Origin: an uncultured Bacilli bacterium
Lineage (GTDB): Bacteria; Bacillota_I; Bacilli_A; RF39; UBA660
NCBI GenBank assembly: GCA_947624075.1
Contig: CANQIM010000011.1
Coordinates: 1 to 16,980, forward strand
DNA: 16,980 bases
Direction of reading: 5' to 3'
Made by a program: the position numbers and the translations under genes
Notes under the pieces: generated by a model
What the model saw: only the letters and a program-made list of their open reading frames with translations
The model's database searches: none
Told to the model about the DNA's origin: nothing
Shown: piece after piece, positions 7,962 through 14,047 of the stretch
Layout: each line of letters starts with the position of its first letter
How positions within the stretch are numbered: the first letter of the stretch is position 1

Positions 7962-8612
7962 ATGAAAAAAATATTTTTAGTATTATTATTAAGTTTATTT
8001 ATATTTACTGGTTGTGGTACTAATATGAATACACCAACAGCTAAAGTTGAGGAATTTCTTGGTAAATATCAAAAAATGGATGATGATGTAATTGATCAAT
8101 TAGGTGATATATTAGATGAAGATAGTAGCATGAATGATTCACAAAAAAAAGAATATCAAGCTCTTTTGGAAAAGCAATATCAAAATTTATCTTATAAAAT
8201 TAAAGATGAAAAGATAAAGGATGATACGGCAACAGTAGATGTTGAAATAGAAGTCTACGATTATGCTACATCAATTAGAAAATCAAGAGAATATTTTCAA
8301 GACCATCGTGATGAATTTACAAAAACTAAAGAAACTATTAATGAAGAAAATCCTTTAGATAACGACGGAAATAATACAACTGATAAAGAAGAAAATAATA
8401 CTGATAGTGATGAAACCAATGACTCAAGTGATAATGGTTTACTTGATACTTTAAGTGAATTTATCGATTATAAAATAAAACAGTTAAAGAATGTCACTGA
8501 AAAAGTCAAATATGAAATAACTTTTAATCTTACTAAAGAAGATGGAAAATGGCAAATTGATGATATAAGCGATATGGACATTGAAAAAATTCATGGTCTA
8601 TATGAAGAATAG
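7962..8612 (+). CDS. small lipoprotein of unknown function
   Basis: 216 aa. The ATG at 7962 follows GGGAGG (7949-7954) at 7 bases; an in-frame GTG at 7947 overlaps that ribosome site and is rejected. Residues 1-18 are a lipoprotein signal (KK, a Leu/Phe-rich core, then FTGC), with Cys18 the lipidated residue, so the mature protein is tethered outside the membrane. Residues about 25-125 are a mainly helical segment followed by strands (TATVDVEIEVYDY), 127-158 is an Asn/Asp/Glu/Thr-rich low-complexity linker, and the end (KVKYEITFNLTKEDGKWQI) is a strand pair. The pattern of helices then a KWQI strand recalls NTF2-like lipoproteins, but I cannot name a family. It may share a transcript with the phosphatase gene; a strong terminator follows. 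Confidence 0.75.
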   Translation: MKKIFLVLLLSLFIFTGCGTNMNTPTAKVEEFLGKYQKMDDDVIDQLGDILDEDSSMNDSQKKEYQALLEKQYQNLSYKIKDEKIKDDTATVDVEIEVYDYATSIRKSREYFQDHRDEFTKTKETINEENPLDNDGNNTTDKEENNTDSDETNDSSDNGLLDTLSEFIDYKIKQLKNVTEKVKYEITFNLTKEDGKWQIDDISDMDIEKIHGLYEE

Positions 8613-8668
8613 TTGATTAGTATTAAAGATGTTAAATCAATATAAAGTGCCTAATTAAGTGCATTGTT

Positions 8669-8709
8669 AAAAAATATGGAAAAGGAACTTTTATTTTCCA
8701 TATTTTTTT
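8669..8709 (+). terminator. strong intrinsic terminator after the lipoprotein gene
   Basis: AAAAAATATGGAAAA (8669-8683) and TTTTCCATATTTTTT (8694-8708) form a perfect 15-bp stem around a 10-base loop. The stem runs into a T-run on this strand (8703-8709). The matching A-run on the left means it could also stop transcription from the opposite direction. It isolates the herA-like gene from the genes upstream. Confidence 0.85.
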
Positions 8710-8717
8710 GATATAAT
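8689..8717 (+). promoter_or_regulatory. extended -10 promoter for the HerA-like gene
   Basis: TGATATAAT (8709-8717) is a full extended -10 element. Its poorly conserved -35 position (TTTTAT, 8689-8694) falls within the loop of the preceding terminator. A start near 8724 leaves a short leader before the AGAGGGTG ribosome site (8728-8735). Confidence 0.5.
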
Positions 8718-8740
8718 TTATTAGAATAGAGGGTGATTGT

Positions 8741-10741
8741 ATGCTAGGATCTATAAAAGAGATTATCGATAATAGCGTTATCATTAAACTGGCGATTGAT
8801 ATTAATGAACAACCCAACCTTATTAATATTCATGTCGTCTTTGAGGATGGCTCTCCTAGAAAGGTAGTAGGGGAAATTGCCAATGTCAATCAAACTGAAA
8901 TGTTTGTTAATATTGTTGGTGAAATCGATAATAATAGTTTTATACCTGGATCTAGTTCTAAACCCTCATTTAAATCTTCTATTCGCTTAATTAATGCCGA
9001 TGAACTTCAATTATTACTTGGACCACAAGAAGTAACTTTAGGTAAAACCAACTTTGGAACAAGTAATGTTTATCAAGGATACAAAATAAATGTTGATGTA
9101 AATGAATTTTTTAATACGCATTTTGCTATTCTAGGAAATAGTGGTGCTGGAAAAAGTTGTACAGTAGCTTCTATTTTACAGAAATTATATACTAGTAGTA
9201 AAACACCACCTGTTAATTCTAATTTATTTTTCTTTGATGCTTATGGTGAGTATACTAGTGCTTTTAGTAAATTACATGAAGTAAACCCTCTTTTAAATTA
9301 TAAGTCATATACGACAAATACAGTTGATCCTGAGTGTGAAATTTTAAGAATACCACCATGGTTATTAGATGTTGATGATTTAGCATTACTTTTAGATGTT
9401 ACAACGCCAACTCAAATACCAATGATTGAAAAAACGCTTAAGTTGGTACCTATATTAACTGGTAGTAGTGAAAATGTTATTAAAAGAAAAAATGATATTA
9501 TAGCGCGTGCTTTACAAGATATTCTTTTATCAGGTAATGATTCTACTAAAATAAGAGACCAAGTAATAGGTGTTTTAACTAAATTTAATACACCAACACT
9601 AAATCTTGAAACGCAAATTGTTCAACCTGGTTATACGAGAACTTTTAAACAATGTTTATTTGTTGACAAAACAGGTAAAATGCAGGAAATGGAATTAGTA
9701 GTCGAATTTGTCCGTGGTTACATACTGGATGCTGTGGAAGAAATTGATCCTAGCGAGTTAAATCCTTTTTATACTTTAAATGATCTTGAACTAGCCATGG
9801 AATTTGCTCTAATTAGTGAAGGTGTTTTAAAAAGTGATAAGGTCTTTGATTATGCCAATATTATTAGTGTTCGTCTTCATACTTTGGCAACAGGGGACTA
9901 TAAGTATTATTTTGAATATCCAACTTTTATCAATAGAGATCAATATATTGAGAGATTAATGACAAATGAGAAAAATGAAAAATGCCAAATAATAAACTTT
10001 AATATAAACTATATTGATGATCGTTTGGCTAAAGTTTTTACGAAAATTTTATCAAGAATGTTATTCTTAAAAGCTAGTACGATGAAGCCTCGTGGTAGTA
10101 AGGCTTTTAATATAATTATTGAGGAAGCTCACCGTTATGTTCAACATGATAGTGATATTGAAATATTAGGTTATAATATTTTTGAAAGAATTACAAAGGA
10201 AGGTCGTAAATACGGAGTGTTTTTAACTTTAATTACGCAAAGACCTAGTGAACTTTCTGATACTTGTATTTCTCAGTGTGCTAATTTTATCGTCTTAAGA
10301 ACATTGCATCCTGTTGATTTGAAGTATATTAAGGAAATGGTTCCTAATGTATCATCGGAAATTGTTTTACAATTAAAAAATCTTAAGCCTGGTAATTGTA
10401 TAGCTTTTGGGTCTGCTTTTAAAGTACCAATTCCAATGTATATAGATTTACCTAATCCACGACCTCTTAGTAATAACGTTGATCTTAGTCTTGTGTGGTA
10501 TAATCAAAGCATTAACTCTGGTGTTAAAAACATTATGCCAAATGCTAGTTCTAATGTGTTAACTAGCACTTTGCCACAGCAACAAGTATCGGTAGCTCAA
10601 CCACAATTTCAACCTCAGACACCAATGCAACTACCTCCTCAACAACTTCCAGGTAATCCACAAGAAAATACTCCTTCTGTAGAGCAGCCTTCTTCTAGTC
10701 AACCGATTTCTGTTCAAGTTATGACTAATTCTCCAGCTTAA
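8741..10741 (+). CDS. HerA/DUF87-type hexameric DNA-translocase ATPase with Pro/Gln-rich tail
   Basis: 666 aa; ATG 5 bases after AGAGGGTG. Residues about 1-110 look like the HAS-barrel domain that precedes HerA ATPases, ending near LLLGPQEVTLG. The FtsK/HerA ATPase core has Walker A GNSGAGKS at 132-139, FFFDAYGEYTS at 163-173, Walker B IIIEEAHRYV at 458-467 with catalytic Glu, and TQRPSEL at 499-505 followed by the conserved ANFIVLRT. All key residues are present, so ATP hydrolysis is expected. Residues about 600-666 are a disordered tail rich in Pro, Gln, Ser and Asn. There is no membrane helix and no gamma winged helix as in FtsK. Relatives pump DNA, with the NurA nuclease in archaea or with Sir2 or nuclease partners in bacterial defence. 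No such partner is beside it; it sits alone between a terminator and sepF. Its biological role is open. Confidence 0.82.
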   Translation: MLGSIKEIIDNSVIIKLAIDINEQPNLINIHVVFEDGSPRKVVGEIANVNQTEMFVNIVGEIDNNSFIPGSSSKPSFKSSIRLINADELQLLLGPQEVTLGKTNFGTSNVYQGYKINVDVNEFFNTHFAILGNSGAGKSCTVASILQKLYTSSKTPPVNSNLFFFDAYGEYTSAFSKLHEVNPLLNYKSYTTNTVDPECEILRIPPWLLDVDDLALLLDVTTPTQIPMIEKTLKLVPILTGSSENVIKRKNDIIARALQDILLSGNDSTKIRDQVIGVLTKFNTPTLNLETQIVQPGYTRTFKQCLFVDKTGKMQEMELVVEFVRGYILDAVEEIDPSELNPFYTLNDLELAMEFALISEGVLKSDKVFDYANIISVRLHTLATGDYKYYFEYPTFINRDQYIERLMTNEKNEKCQIINFNINYIDDRLAKVFTKILSRMLFLKASTMKPRGSKAFNIIIEEAHRYVQHDSDIEILGYNIFERITKEGRKYGVFLTLITQRPSELSDTCISQCANFIVLRTLHPVDLKYIKEMVPNVSSEIVLQLKNLKPGNCIAFGSAFKVPIPMYIDLPNPRPLSNNVDLSLVWYNQSINSGVKNIMPNASSNVLTSTLPQQQVSVAQPQFQPQTPMQLPPQQLPGNPQENTPSVEQPSSSQPISVQVMTNSPA

Positions 10742-10781
10742 AATTGATAAAAATAGGAAAAAAACTATAATTTTTCCAATT
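10742..10781 (+). other. compound hairpin directly after the HerA-like stop codon
   Basis: GGAAAAA (10756-10762) pairs with TTTTTCC (10771-10777), and AATTG (10742-10746) can pair with CAATT (10777-10781) at the base. No T-run follows. It may stabilise the 3' end or help the terminator just downstream. Confidence 0.35.
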
Positions 10782-10785
10782 AAAT

Positions 10786-10825
10786 AAAGAAAAATGAAAT
10801 TTAATCTTTTTCTTTTTTTATTTTT
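10786..10825 (+). terminator. intrinsic terminator between the HerA-like gene and sepF
   Basis: AAAGAAAAA (10786-10794) pairs with TTTTTCTTT (10807-10815) across a 12-base loop, followed by a long T-rich run to 10825. The stem contains only one G-C pair, so it is weaker than the terminator before the HerA-like gene. Confidence 0.5.
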
Positions 10826-10835
10826 ATGCTAAAAT
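10807..10835 (+). promoter_or_regulatory. probable promoter of the sepF-divIVA operon
   Basis: TGCTAAAAT (10827-10835) is an extended -10 element, with T-rich sequence at the -35 position (TTTTTC, 10807-10812). A start near 10842 gives a leader of about 30 bases with GGAGG at 10861-10865. Confidence 0.45.
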
Positions 10836-10872
10836 GAATTATAGTAACGAAATATAATTTGGAGGTATTACT

Positions 10873-11313
10873 ATGGCTTTAGATAAATTAAAGGGATTAT
10901 TTGGTGGCGATGATGGGGAAGAAAGAGAAGTTTCTCCAGACGAAGAATATTATTCAACTTCAAGAGAAGATTTTCATACCGAAAATGGTGATGCTGGAAG
11001 TAAGATGATGCTTTTAGAACCACGTGCTTATTCTGAAAGTCAACAAATTGCTGATTATTTGAAAAATCGTAGTGCTGTTGTTGTTAATTTAAAAAGAGTA
11101 ACACCAGATGTTGCTAAAAGAATAGTTGACTTTTTATATGGATGCATTTATGCTATTGGTGGCGATTTACAAAAATTAGGTGGGGGAATTTTTCTATGTA
11201 CACCAAACAATGTAAACGTTGAAGGAAAAATTAGTGAGGAACCATCTCAAAATTCCAAATCAACTCGTAGTAAAAAGGAAAAAGAAGAGGATACTGAGGA
11301 AGATTTCTTTTAA
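10873..11313 (+). CDS. sepF: cell-division protein SepF
   Basis: 146 aa, typical length. GGAGG lies 7 bases before the ATG. Residues 1-12 (ALDKLKGLFGG) are the amphipathic membrane-binding helix, 13-43 an acidic linker, and about 44-120 the SepF core. Core motifs are MLLEPRAYSESQQIADYLKN, the VVVNLKRV strand, RIVDFLYGCIYAIGGDLQKLG and the GIFLCTP strand. Residues after 120 are a charged tail (KKEKEEDTEEDFF). SepF polymers tether FtsZ to the membrane and organise the septum on the cytoplasmic side. Here it is followed after 27 bases by divIVA, whereas in Bacillus ylmG and ylmH lie between them; the upstream neighbour is a HerA-like ATPase instead of ylmE. The ftsA/ftsZ genes are not in the window. 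Confidence 0.95.
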   Translation: MALDKLKGLFGGDDGEEREVSPDEEYYSTSREDFHTENGDAGSKMMLLEPRAYSESQQIADYLKNRSAVVVNLKRVTPDVAKRIVDFLYGCIYAIGGDLQKLGGGIFLCTPNNVNVEGKISEEPSQNSKSTRSKKEKEEDTEEDFF

Positions 11314-11340
11314 AAAGCACTAGTTTTCTGAGGTGATTAT

Positions 11341-11778
11341 ATGGAAAAATTTAGTTATGAAGCTAATGGATATAATCGTGTCGAAGTTAATCAATTTGTA
11401 AGTGATGTTATTACCCAAACAGAAGGTATTATTAAAAGATGTCGTGAACAAAGATCGGACATTGAAAAGTTAAAGGCTGAGTTAGAACATTATAGAAATC
11501 TTGAAAAGACTTTAAATTTAGCGATTATTAAAGCAGAAGAAACAGCTGATAATATCAAAAAAGTAGCTAGAGAAGAATCAGAAATGATTGTAACCGATGC
11601 TAAAAATAACGCTTCTAGGATTGTTAACGAAGCTTTACTGAAAGCTGAAAAAATACAAGCTAGTGCCGATACTTTAGAGCAAAATATGAAGATTTTTAAG
11701 AGAAAACTAAAACTTATTATTGAACAGCAATTAGCTGTTGTTGAAGAAATTGAGGTTTTAGAGTTAGATCCAAAGTAG
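11341..11778 (+). CDS. divIVA: DivIVA-family pole/septum organising protein
   Basis: 145 aa; GAGGTG at 11330-11335 precedes the ATG. Residues 1-25 match the DivIVA lipid-binding start (FSYEANGYNRVEVNQFVSDV, with the GYxxxEVxxF core). The rest is an almost unbroken coiled coil, with Glu/Lys-rich heptads through about residue 140, ending LELDPK. DivIVA binds curved membrane at septa and poles and recruits other proteins. Its start lacks the longer LxPxDIxxxxF lead seen in Bacillus DivIVA. Position after sepF and before the ileS block supports DivIVA over GpsB, as does the length. Its last codons form the left arm of the terminator that closes the operon. Confidence 0.9.
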   Translation: MEKFSYEANGYNRVEVNQFVSDVITQTEGIIKRCREQRSDIEKLKAELEHYRNLEKTLNLAIIKAEETADNIKKVAREESEMIVTDAKNNASRIVNEALLKAEKIQASADTLEQNMKIFKRKLKLIIEQQLAVVEEIEVLELDPK

Positions 11779-11788
11779 GATCTTTTTT
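11766..11788 (+). terminator. intrinsic terminator overlapping the divIVA stop codon
   Basis: AGATCC (11766-11771) pairs with GGATCT (11778-11783) around AAAGTA, followed by a run of T (11783-11788). The TAG stop (11776-11778) lies within the loop and right arm, so the last codons of divIVA double as terminator sequence. Confidence 0.7.
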
Positions 11789-11821
11789 CATATCTTCATT
11801 TTTTTTGCATAATATTAAATG

Positions 11822-11859
11822 AAGTTGTCAATTATATTATTAAAAAAAGTTGTCAATTA
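11822..11859 (+). repeat. 13-bp direct repeat at the T-box operon promoter
   Basis: AAGTTGTCAATTA occurs at 11822-11834 and again at 11847-11859, a 25-bp period. The second copy contains the -35 element TTGTCA. The second copy also opens the perfect palindrome TCAATTAATTGA (11853-11864). This could be a binding site for a transcription factor or a duplicated promoter fragment. Confidence 0.6.
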
Positions 11860-11878
11860 ATTGAAATTATGGTATATT
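11850..11878 (+). promoter_or_regulatory. SigA-type promoter of the T-box/antiporter/ileS operon
   Basis: TTGTCA (11850-11855), a 17-base spacer and TATATT (11873-11878). The predicted start near 11885 sits just before Stem I of the T-box, as expected. It is the best-matching promoter in the window. Confidence 0.75.
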
Positions 11879-11885
11879 ACTAACG

Positions 11886-12100
11886 AAAGCAAGTGCGAAA
11901 GACGGAATATTTTGGAATTTAAAGAGAGCTTGTGGTTGGTGTAAACAAGTAAGGAAGAAATATTTAGATCACTTTCAAGTTGCGATTTATGGATAAGATA
12001 AATACGATTAAACGCGTTATAGTTTAGAAAGATAAGTTATACTTATGAATTAAGGTGGTACCACGAACTATTCGTCCTTATAGGCGAGTAGTTTTTCTTT
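11886..12100 (+). promoter_or_regulatory. T-box leader sensing uncharged tRNA-Ile (AUC specifier)
   Basis: Stem I runs from GCAA (11889-11892) to TTGC (11980-11983), with GAAAG (11897-11901) against CTTTC (11972-11976) and AATATTT (11906-11912) against AAATATT (11958-11964). The specifier is AUC (11968-11970), an isoleucine codon, followed by the usual A. Stem III is ATAAGT/ACTTAT (12032-12046). The conserved T-box AAGGTGGTACCACG is at 12052-12065. Its UGGU bulge (12056-12059) pairs with a tRNA ending in ACCA, and its U fits the A discriminator of tRNA-Ile. GAAU (12047-12050) can pair with AUUC (12070-12073) in the antiterminator, which excludes the terminator stem. Uncharged tRNA-Ile should thus switch on the downstream genes. 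Those are two cation antiporters followed by ileS. Confidence 0.92.
12067..12100 (+). terminator. conditional terminator of the T-box
   Basis: ACTATTCGTC (12067-12076) pairs with GGCGAGTAGT (12083-12092), with two G-U pairs and a 6-base loop, followed by TTTTTCTTT. It forms when the leader is not bound by uncharged tRNA-Ile and ends transcription before the first antiporter gene. Confidence 0.88.
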
Positions 12101-12114
12101 TGAGAGGAGAATTT

Positions 12115-13065
12115 ATGTTAATAAATATAATTTTATTGATTTTGGGGTTCGTAATTTTAATAAAGGGTGCCGACATTTTTGTTGATGGAGCTAGTTCTGT
12201 AGCTGAAAACTTCAAAGTATCTAAAATGCTAATTGGTCTAACGATTGTGGCTTTTGGAACAAGTGCTCCTGAATTTGCTGTTAGTGTAAAATCATTATTA
12301 TCTAATAGTGGTGACATTGTTCTAGGAAATGTCATAGGTAGTAATATCTTGAATATTTTACTTATTTTAGGAGTATCAGCCTTATTTCATTCACTTACTG
12401 TAAAAAATAATACTGTCAAGAAAGAACTTCCTATAGCTATGCTTATTACTGTGCTTTTTGCAGTGTTATTATCTGATGATATTTTTAATTTACATGTAGT
12501 CAATGAATTTACTAGAAGTGATGGTATAATTTTACTTTTATTTTTCACAGTATTTATTTATTATCTAATAAGTATGATGCGTAACAAAACAGCAACTTTG
12601 GAAAGTAAACCACCCATGTCTTTAAAAAAGGCTTTTGCTTTTACAATTTTAGGAATTGTTGCTATTATATTTGGTAGTAACATGGTTGTTAATCATTCTA
12701 CTGAAGTAGCAAAACTTTTAGGAGTCAGTGAAAGAATTATTGCTTTAACTATCATTGCTCTTGGAACATCTCTTCCTGAACTAGTAACTTCCGTTACCGC
12801 AACAAGAAAAGGTGAATATGACATAGCTATTGGTAATGTTGTAGGAAGTAATATTTTTAATATAGGTATAGTTGTTGGTCTACCTATTACTATTTTTGGA
12901 GGTATTTCCCATATAACTTTTAGCTATATTGATATAGTTACGATGATTTTGTCGGCTATTTTATTATTTATGTTTTCTTTTAATGATTATAAAATATCTA
13001 AAAAAGAAGGCTTTATATTTTTATTACTTTTTATGTGTTACTATGCTTATGTAATATTTAGTTAG
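12115..13065 (+). CDS. CaCA-family sodium/calcium-type cation antiporter, first copy
   Basis: 316 aa. The ATG at 12115 follows GAGAGGAGA (12102-12110); an in-frame ATG at 12055 lies inside the T-box and is not a start. The protein is almost all membrane helix, about ten segments in two inverted halves of five, as in YrbG and the archaeal NCX_Mj. The alpha-1 signature is GLTIVAFGTSAPEF near 41-54, followed by GNVIGSN near 71-77. The alpha-2 signature is ALTIIALGTSLPEL near 210-223, followed by GNVVGSN near 240-246. Both ion-site Glu residues (52 and 222 by the GTSxPE motif) and both Thr-Ser pairs are present, so normal cation exchange is expected, probably Na+ or H+ for Ca2+. The middle loop (about 155-170) is cytoplasmic and variable. 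It is the first gene after the Ile T-box and 10 bases before its paralogue. Confidence 0.9.
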   Translation: MLINIILLILGFVILIKGADIFVDGASSVAENFKVSKMLIGLTIVAFGTSAPEFAVSVKSLLSNSGDIVLGNVIGSNILNILLILGVSALFHSLTVKNNTVKKELPIAMLITVLFAVLLSDDIFNLHVVNEFTRSDGIILLLFFTVFIYYLISMMRNKTATLESKPPMSLKKAFAFTILGIVAIIFGSNMVVNHSTEVAKLLGVSERIIALTIIALGTSLPELVTSVTATRKGEYDIAIGNVVGSNIFNIGIVVGLPITIFGGISHITFSYIDIVTMILSAILLFMFSFNDYKISKKEGFIFLLLFMCYYAYVIFS

Positions 13066-13075
13066 GAGGTTTAAG

Positions 13076-14029
13076 ATGTTTATAAAAACGCTTCTGCTCA
13101 TAATAGGATTTATTATTTTGATAAAGGGTGCTGACATATTTATTGATGGAGCTAGTTCGATTGCGACTAATTTTAAAGTATCAAAACTTTTAATAGGTCT
13201 TACTATTGTTAATCTTGGTACTGGTGCTCCAGAACTGGCGATAGGTTTTAAATCTGTTTTGTCAGGTAATGGTGATATAGTTCTTGGAAATGTTATTGGT
13301 AGTAATATCTTAAATATTCTTTTAATAATAGGGCTATCTTCTCTAGTTAGAAGTCTTACTGTTCGCAGCAGTACTGTAAAAAAAGAACTACCTATAGCTC
13401 TTTTAATAACTATACTTTTTTCGCTTCTTATATCTGATAATCTTTTTAATCCTAGTGCGATAAATAGTTTTACTAGGAGAGAAGGAATTATCCTTTTACT
13501 TTTCTTTTCAATTTTTATTTATTATTTATTTACAATGTATCATAATAAAATAGATGAAGATCGAGAAGAAAAGGGAATTCTTTCTAATAAATTGAGTATC
13601 ATTTATATAATACTTGGAATAATTTGTATTGTTTTAGGTAGTAATTTAGTAGTTGATAATGCTGCCCTTTTAGCAAGAAAACTTGGTATAACAGAAAGAA
13701 TAATTGCTTTAACTATTATTGCTCTTGGAACATCTTTACCTGAATTAGTAACATCACTAACGGCTACTAAAAAAGGTGAGTTTGATATAGCAATAGGTAA
13801 CATTGTTGGAAGTAATATTTATAATATTGGCATTGTCTTAGGACTTCCCGTTGCTTTATTTGGAAGTATAACAAATATTACTTTTAATTATGTTGATGTT
13901 ACAGTAATGATTTTATCAGCCATATTACTTTATATGTTTTCATTTAATGATTATAAAATTAGTAAAAAAGAAGGCATTGTCTTTTTAATATTATTTGTAT
14001 GTTACTATGCATATATAATTTTTGCTTAA
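13076..14029 (+). CDS. CaCA-family cation antiporter, second copy with altered alpha-1 site
   Basis: 317 aa; AGGAGG (13065-13070) precedes the ATG. It aligns with the first copy end to end (KGADIF, GDIVLGNVIGSNILNILL, KKELPIA, FNDYKISKKEG shared), so the pair arose by tandem duplication. The two copies differ at many positions, mostly in the middle loop and helix edges. The alpha-2 signature is intact: GTSLPEL near 218-224 and GNIVGSN after it. The alpha-1 signature reads NLGTGAPEL (46-54), so the Ser of GTS is Gly50, and Ala-Phe before it is Asn-Leu. That Ser is near the ion sites in the solved NCX_Mj structure, so ion preference or coupling may differ from copy one. It lies 18 bases before ileS, without room for another promoter. 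Confidence 0.88.
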   Translation: MFIKTLLLIIGFIILIKGADIFIDGASSIATNFKVSKLLIGLTIVNLGTGAPELAIGFKSVLSGNGDIVLGNVIGSNILNILLIIGLSSLVRSLTVRSSTVKKELPIALLITILFSLLISDNLFNPSAINSFTRREGIILLLFFSIFIYYLFTMYHNKIDEDREEKGILSNKLSIIYIILGIICIVLGSNLVVDNAALLARKLGITERIIALTIIALGTSLPELVTSLTATKKGEFDIAIGNIVGSNIYNIGIVLGLPVALFGSITNITFNYVDVTVMILSAILLYMFSFNDYKISKKEGIVFLILFVCYYAYIIFA

Positions 14030-14047
14030 AAGAAAGTAGGTGTATTT

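Noticed and set aside
8741..10741. Antiphage defence system built on HerA
   Set aside because: No Sir2, nuclease or other effector gene is adjacent; the gene is alone between a terminator and sepF, and nothing else nearby looks like a defence island.
10853..10858. TATAAT just before the sepF ribosome site
   Set aside because: The predicted start would remove most of GGAGG (10861-10865). The extended -10 at 10827-10835 gives a workable leader.
12055..12114. A 20-codon N-terminal extension of the first antiporter starting at ATG 12055
   Set aside because: It lies within the T-box sequence and terminator hairpin, adds a basic stretch with no membrane character, and a strong ribosome site sits before ATG 12115.
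12115..14029. Assembly artefact producing two copies of the same antiporter
   Set aside because: The copies differ throughout at DNA and protein level, including loop lengths and the alpha-1 motif, so they are distinct genes.
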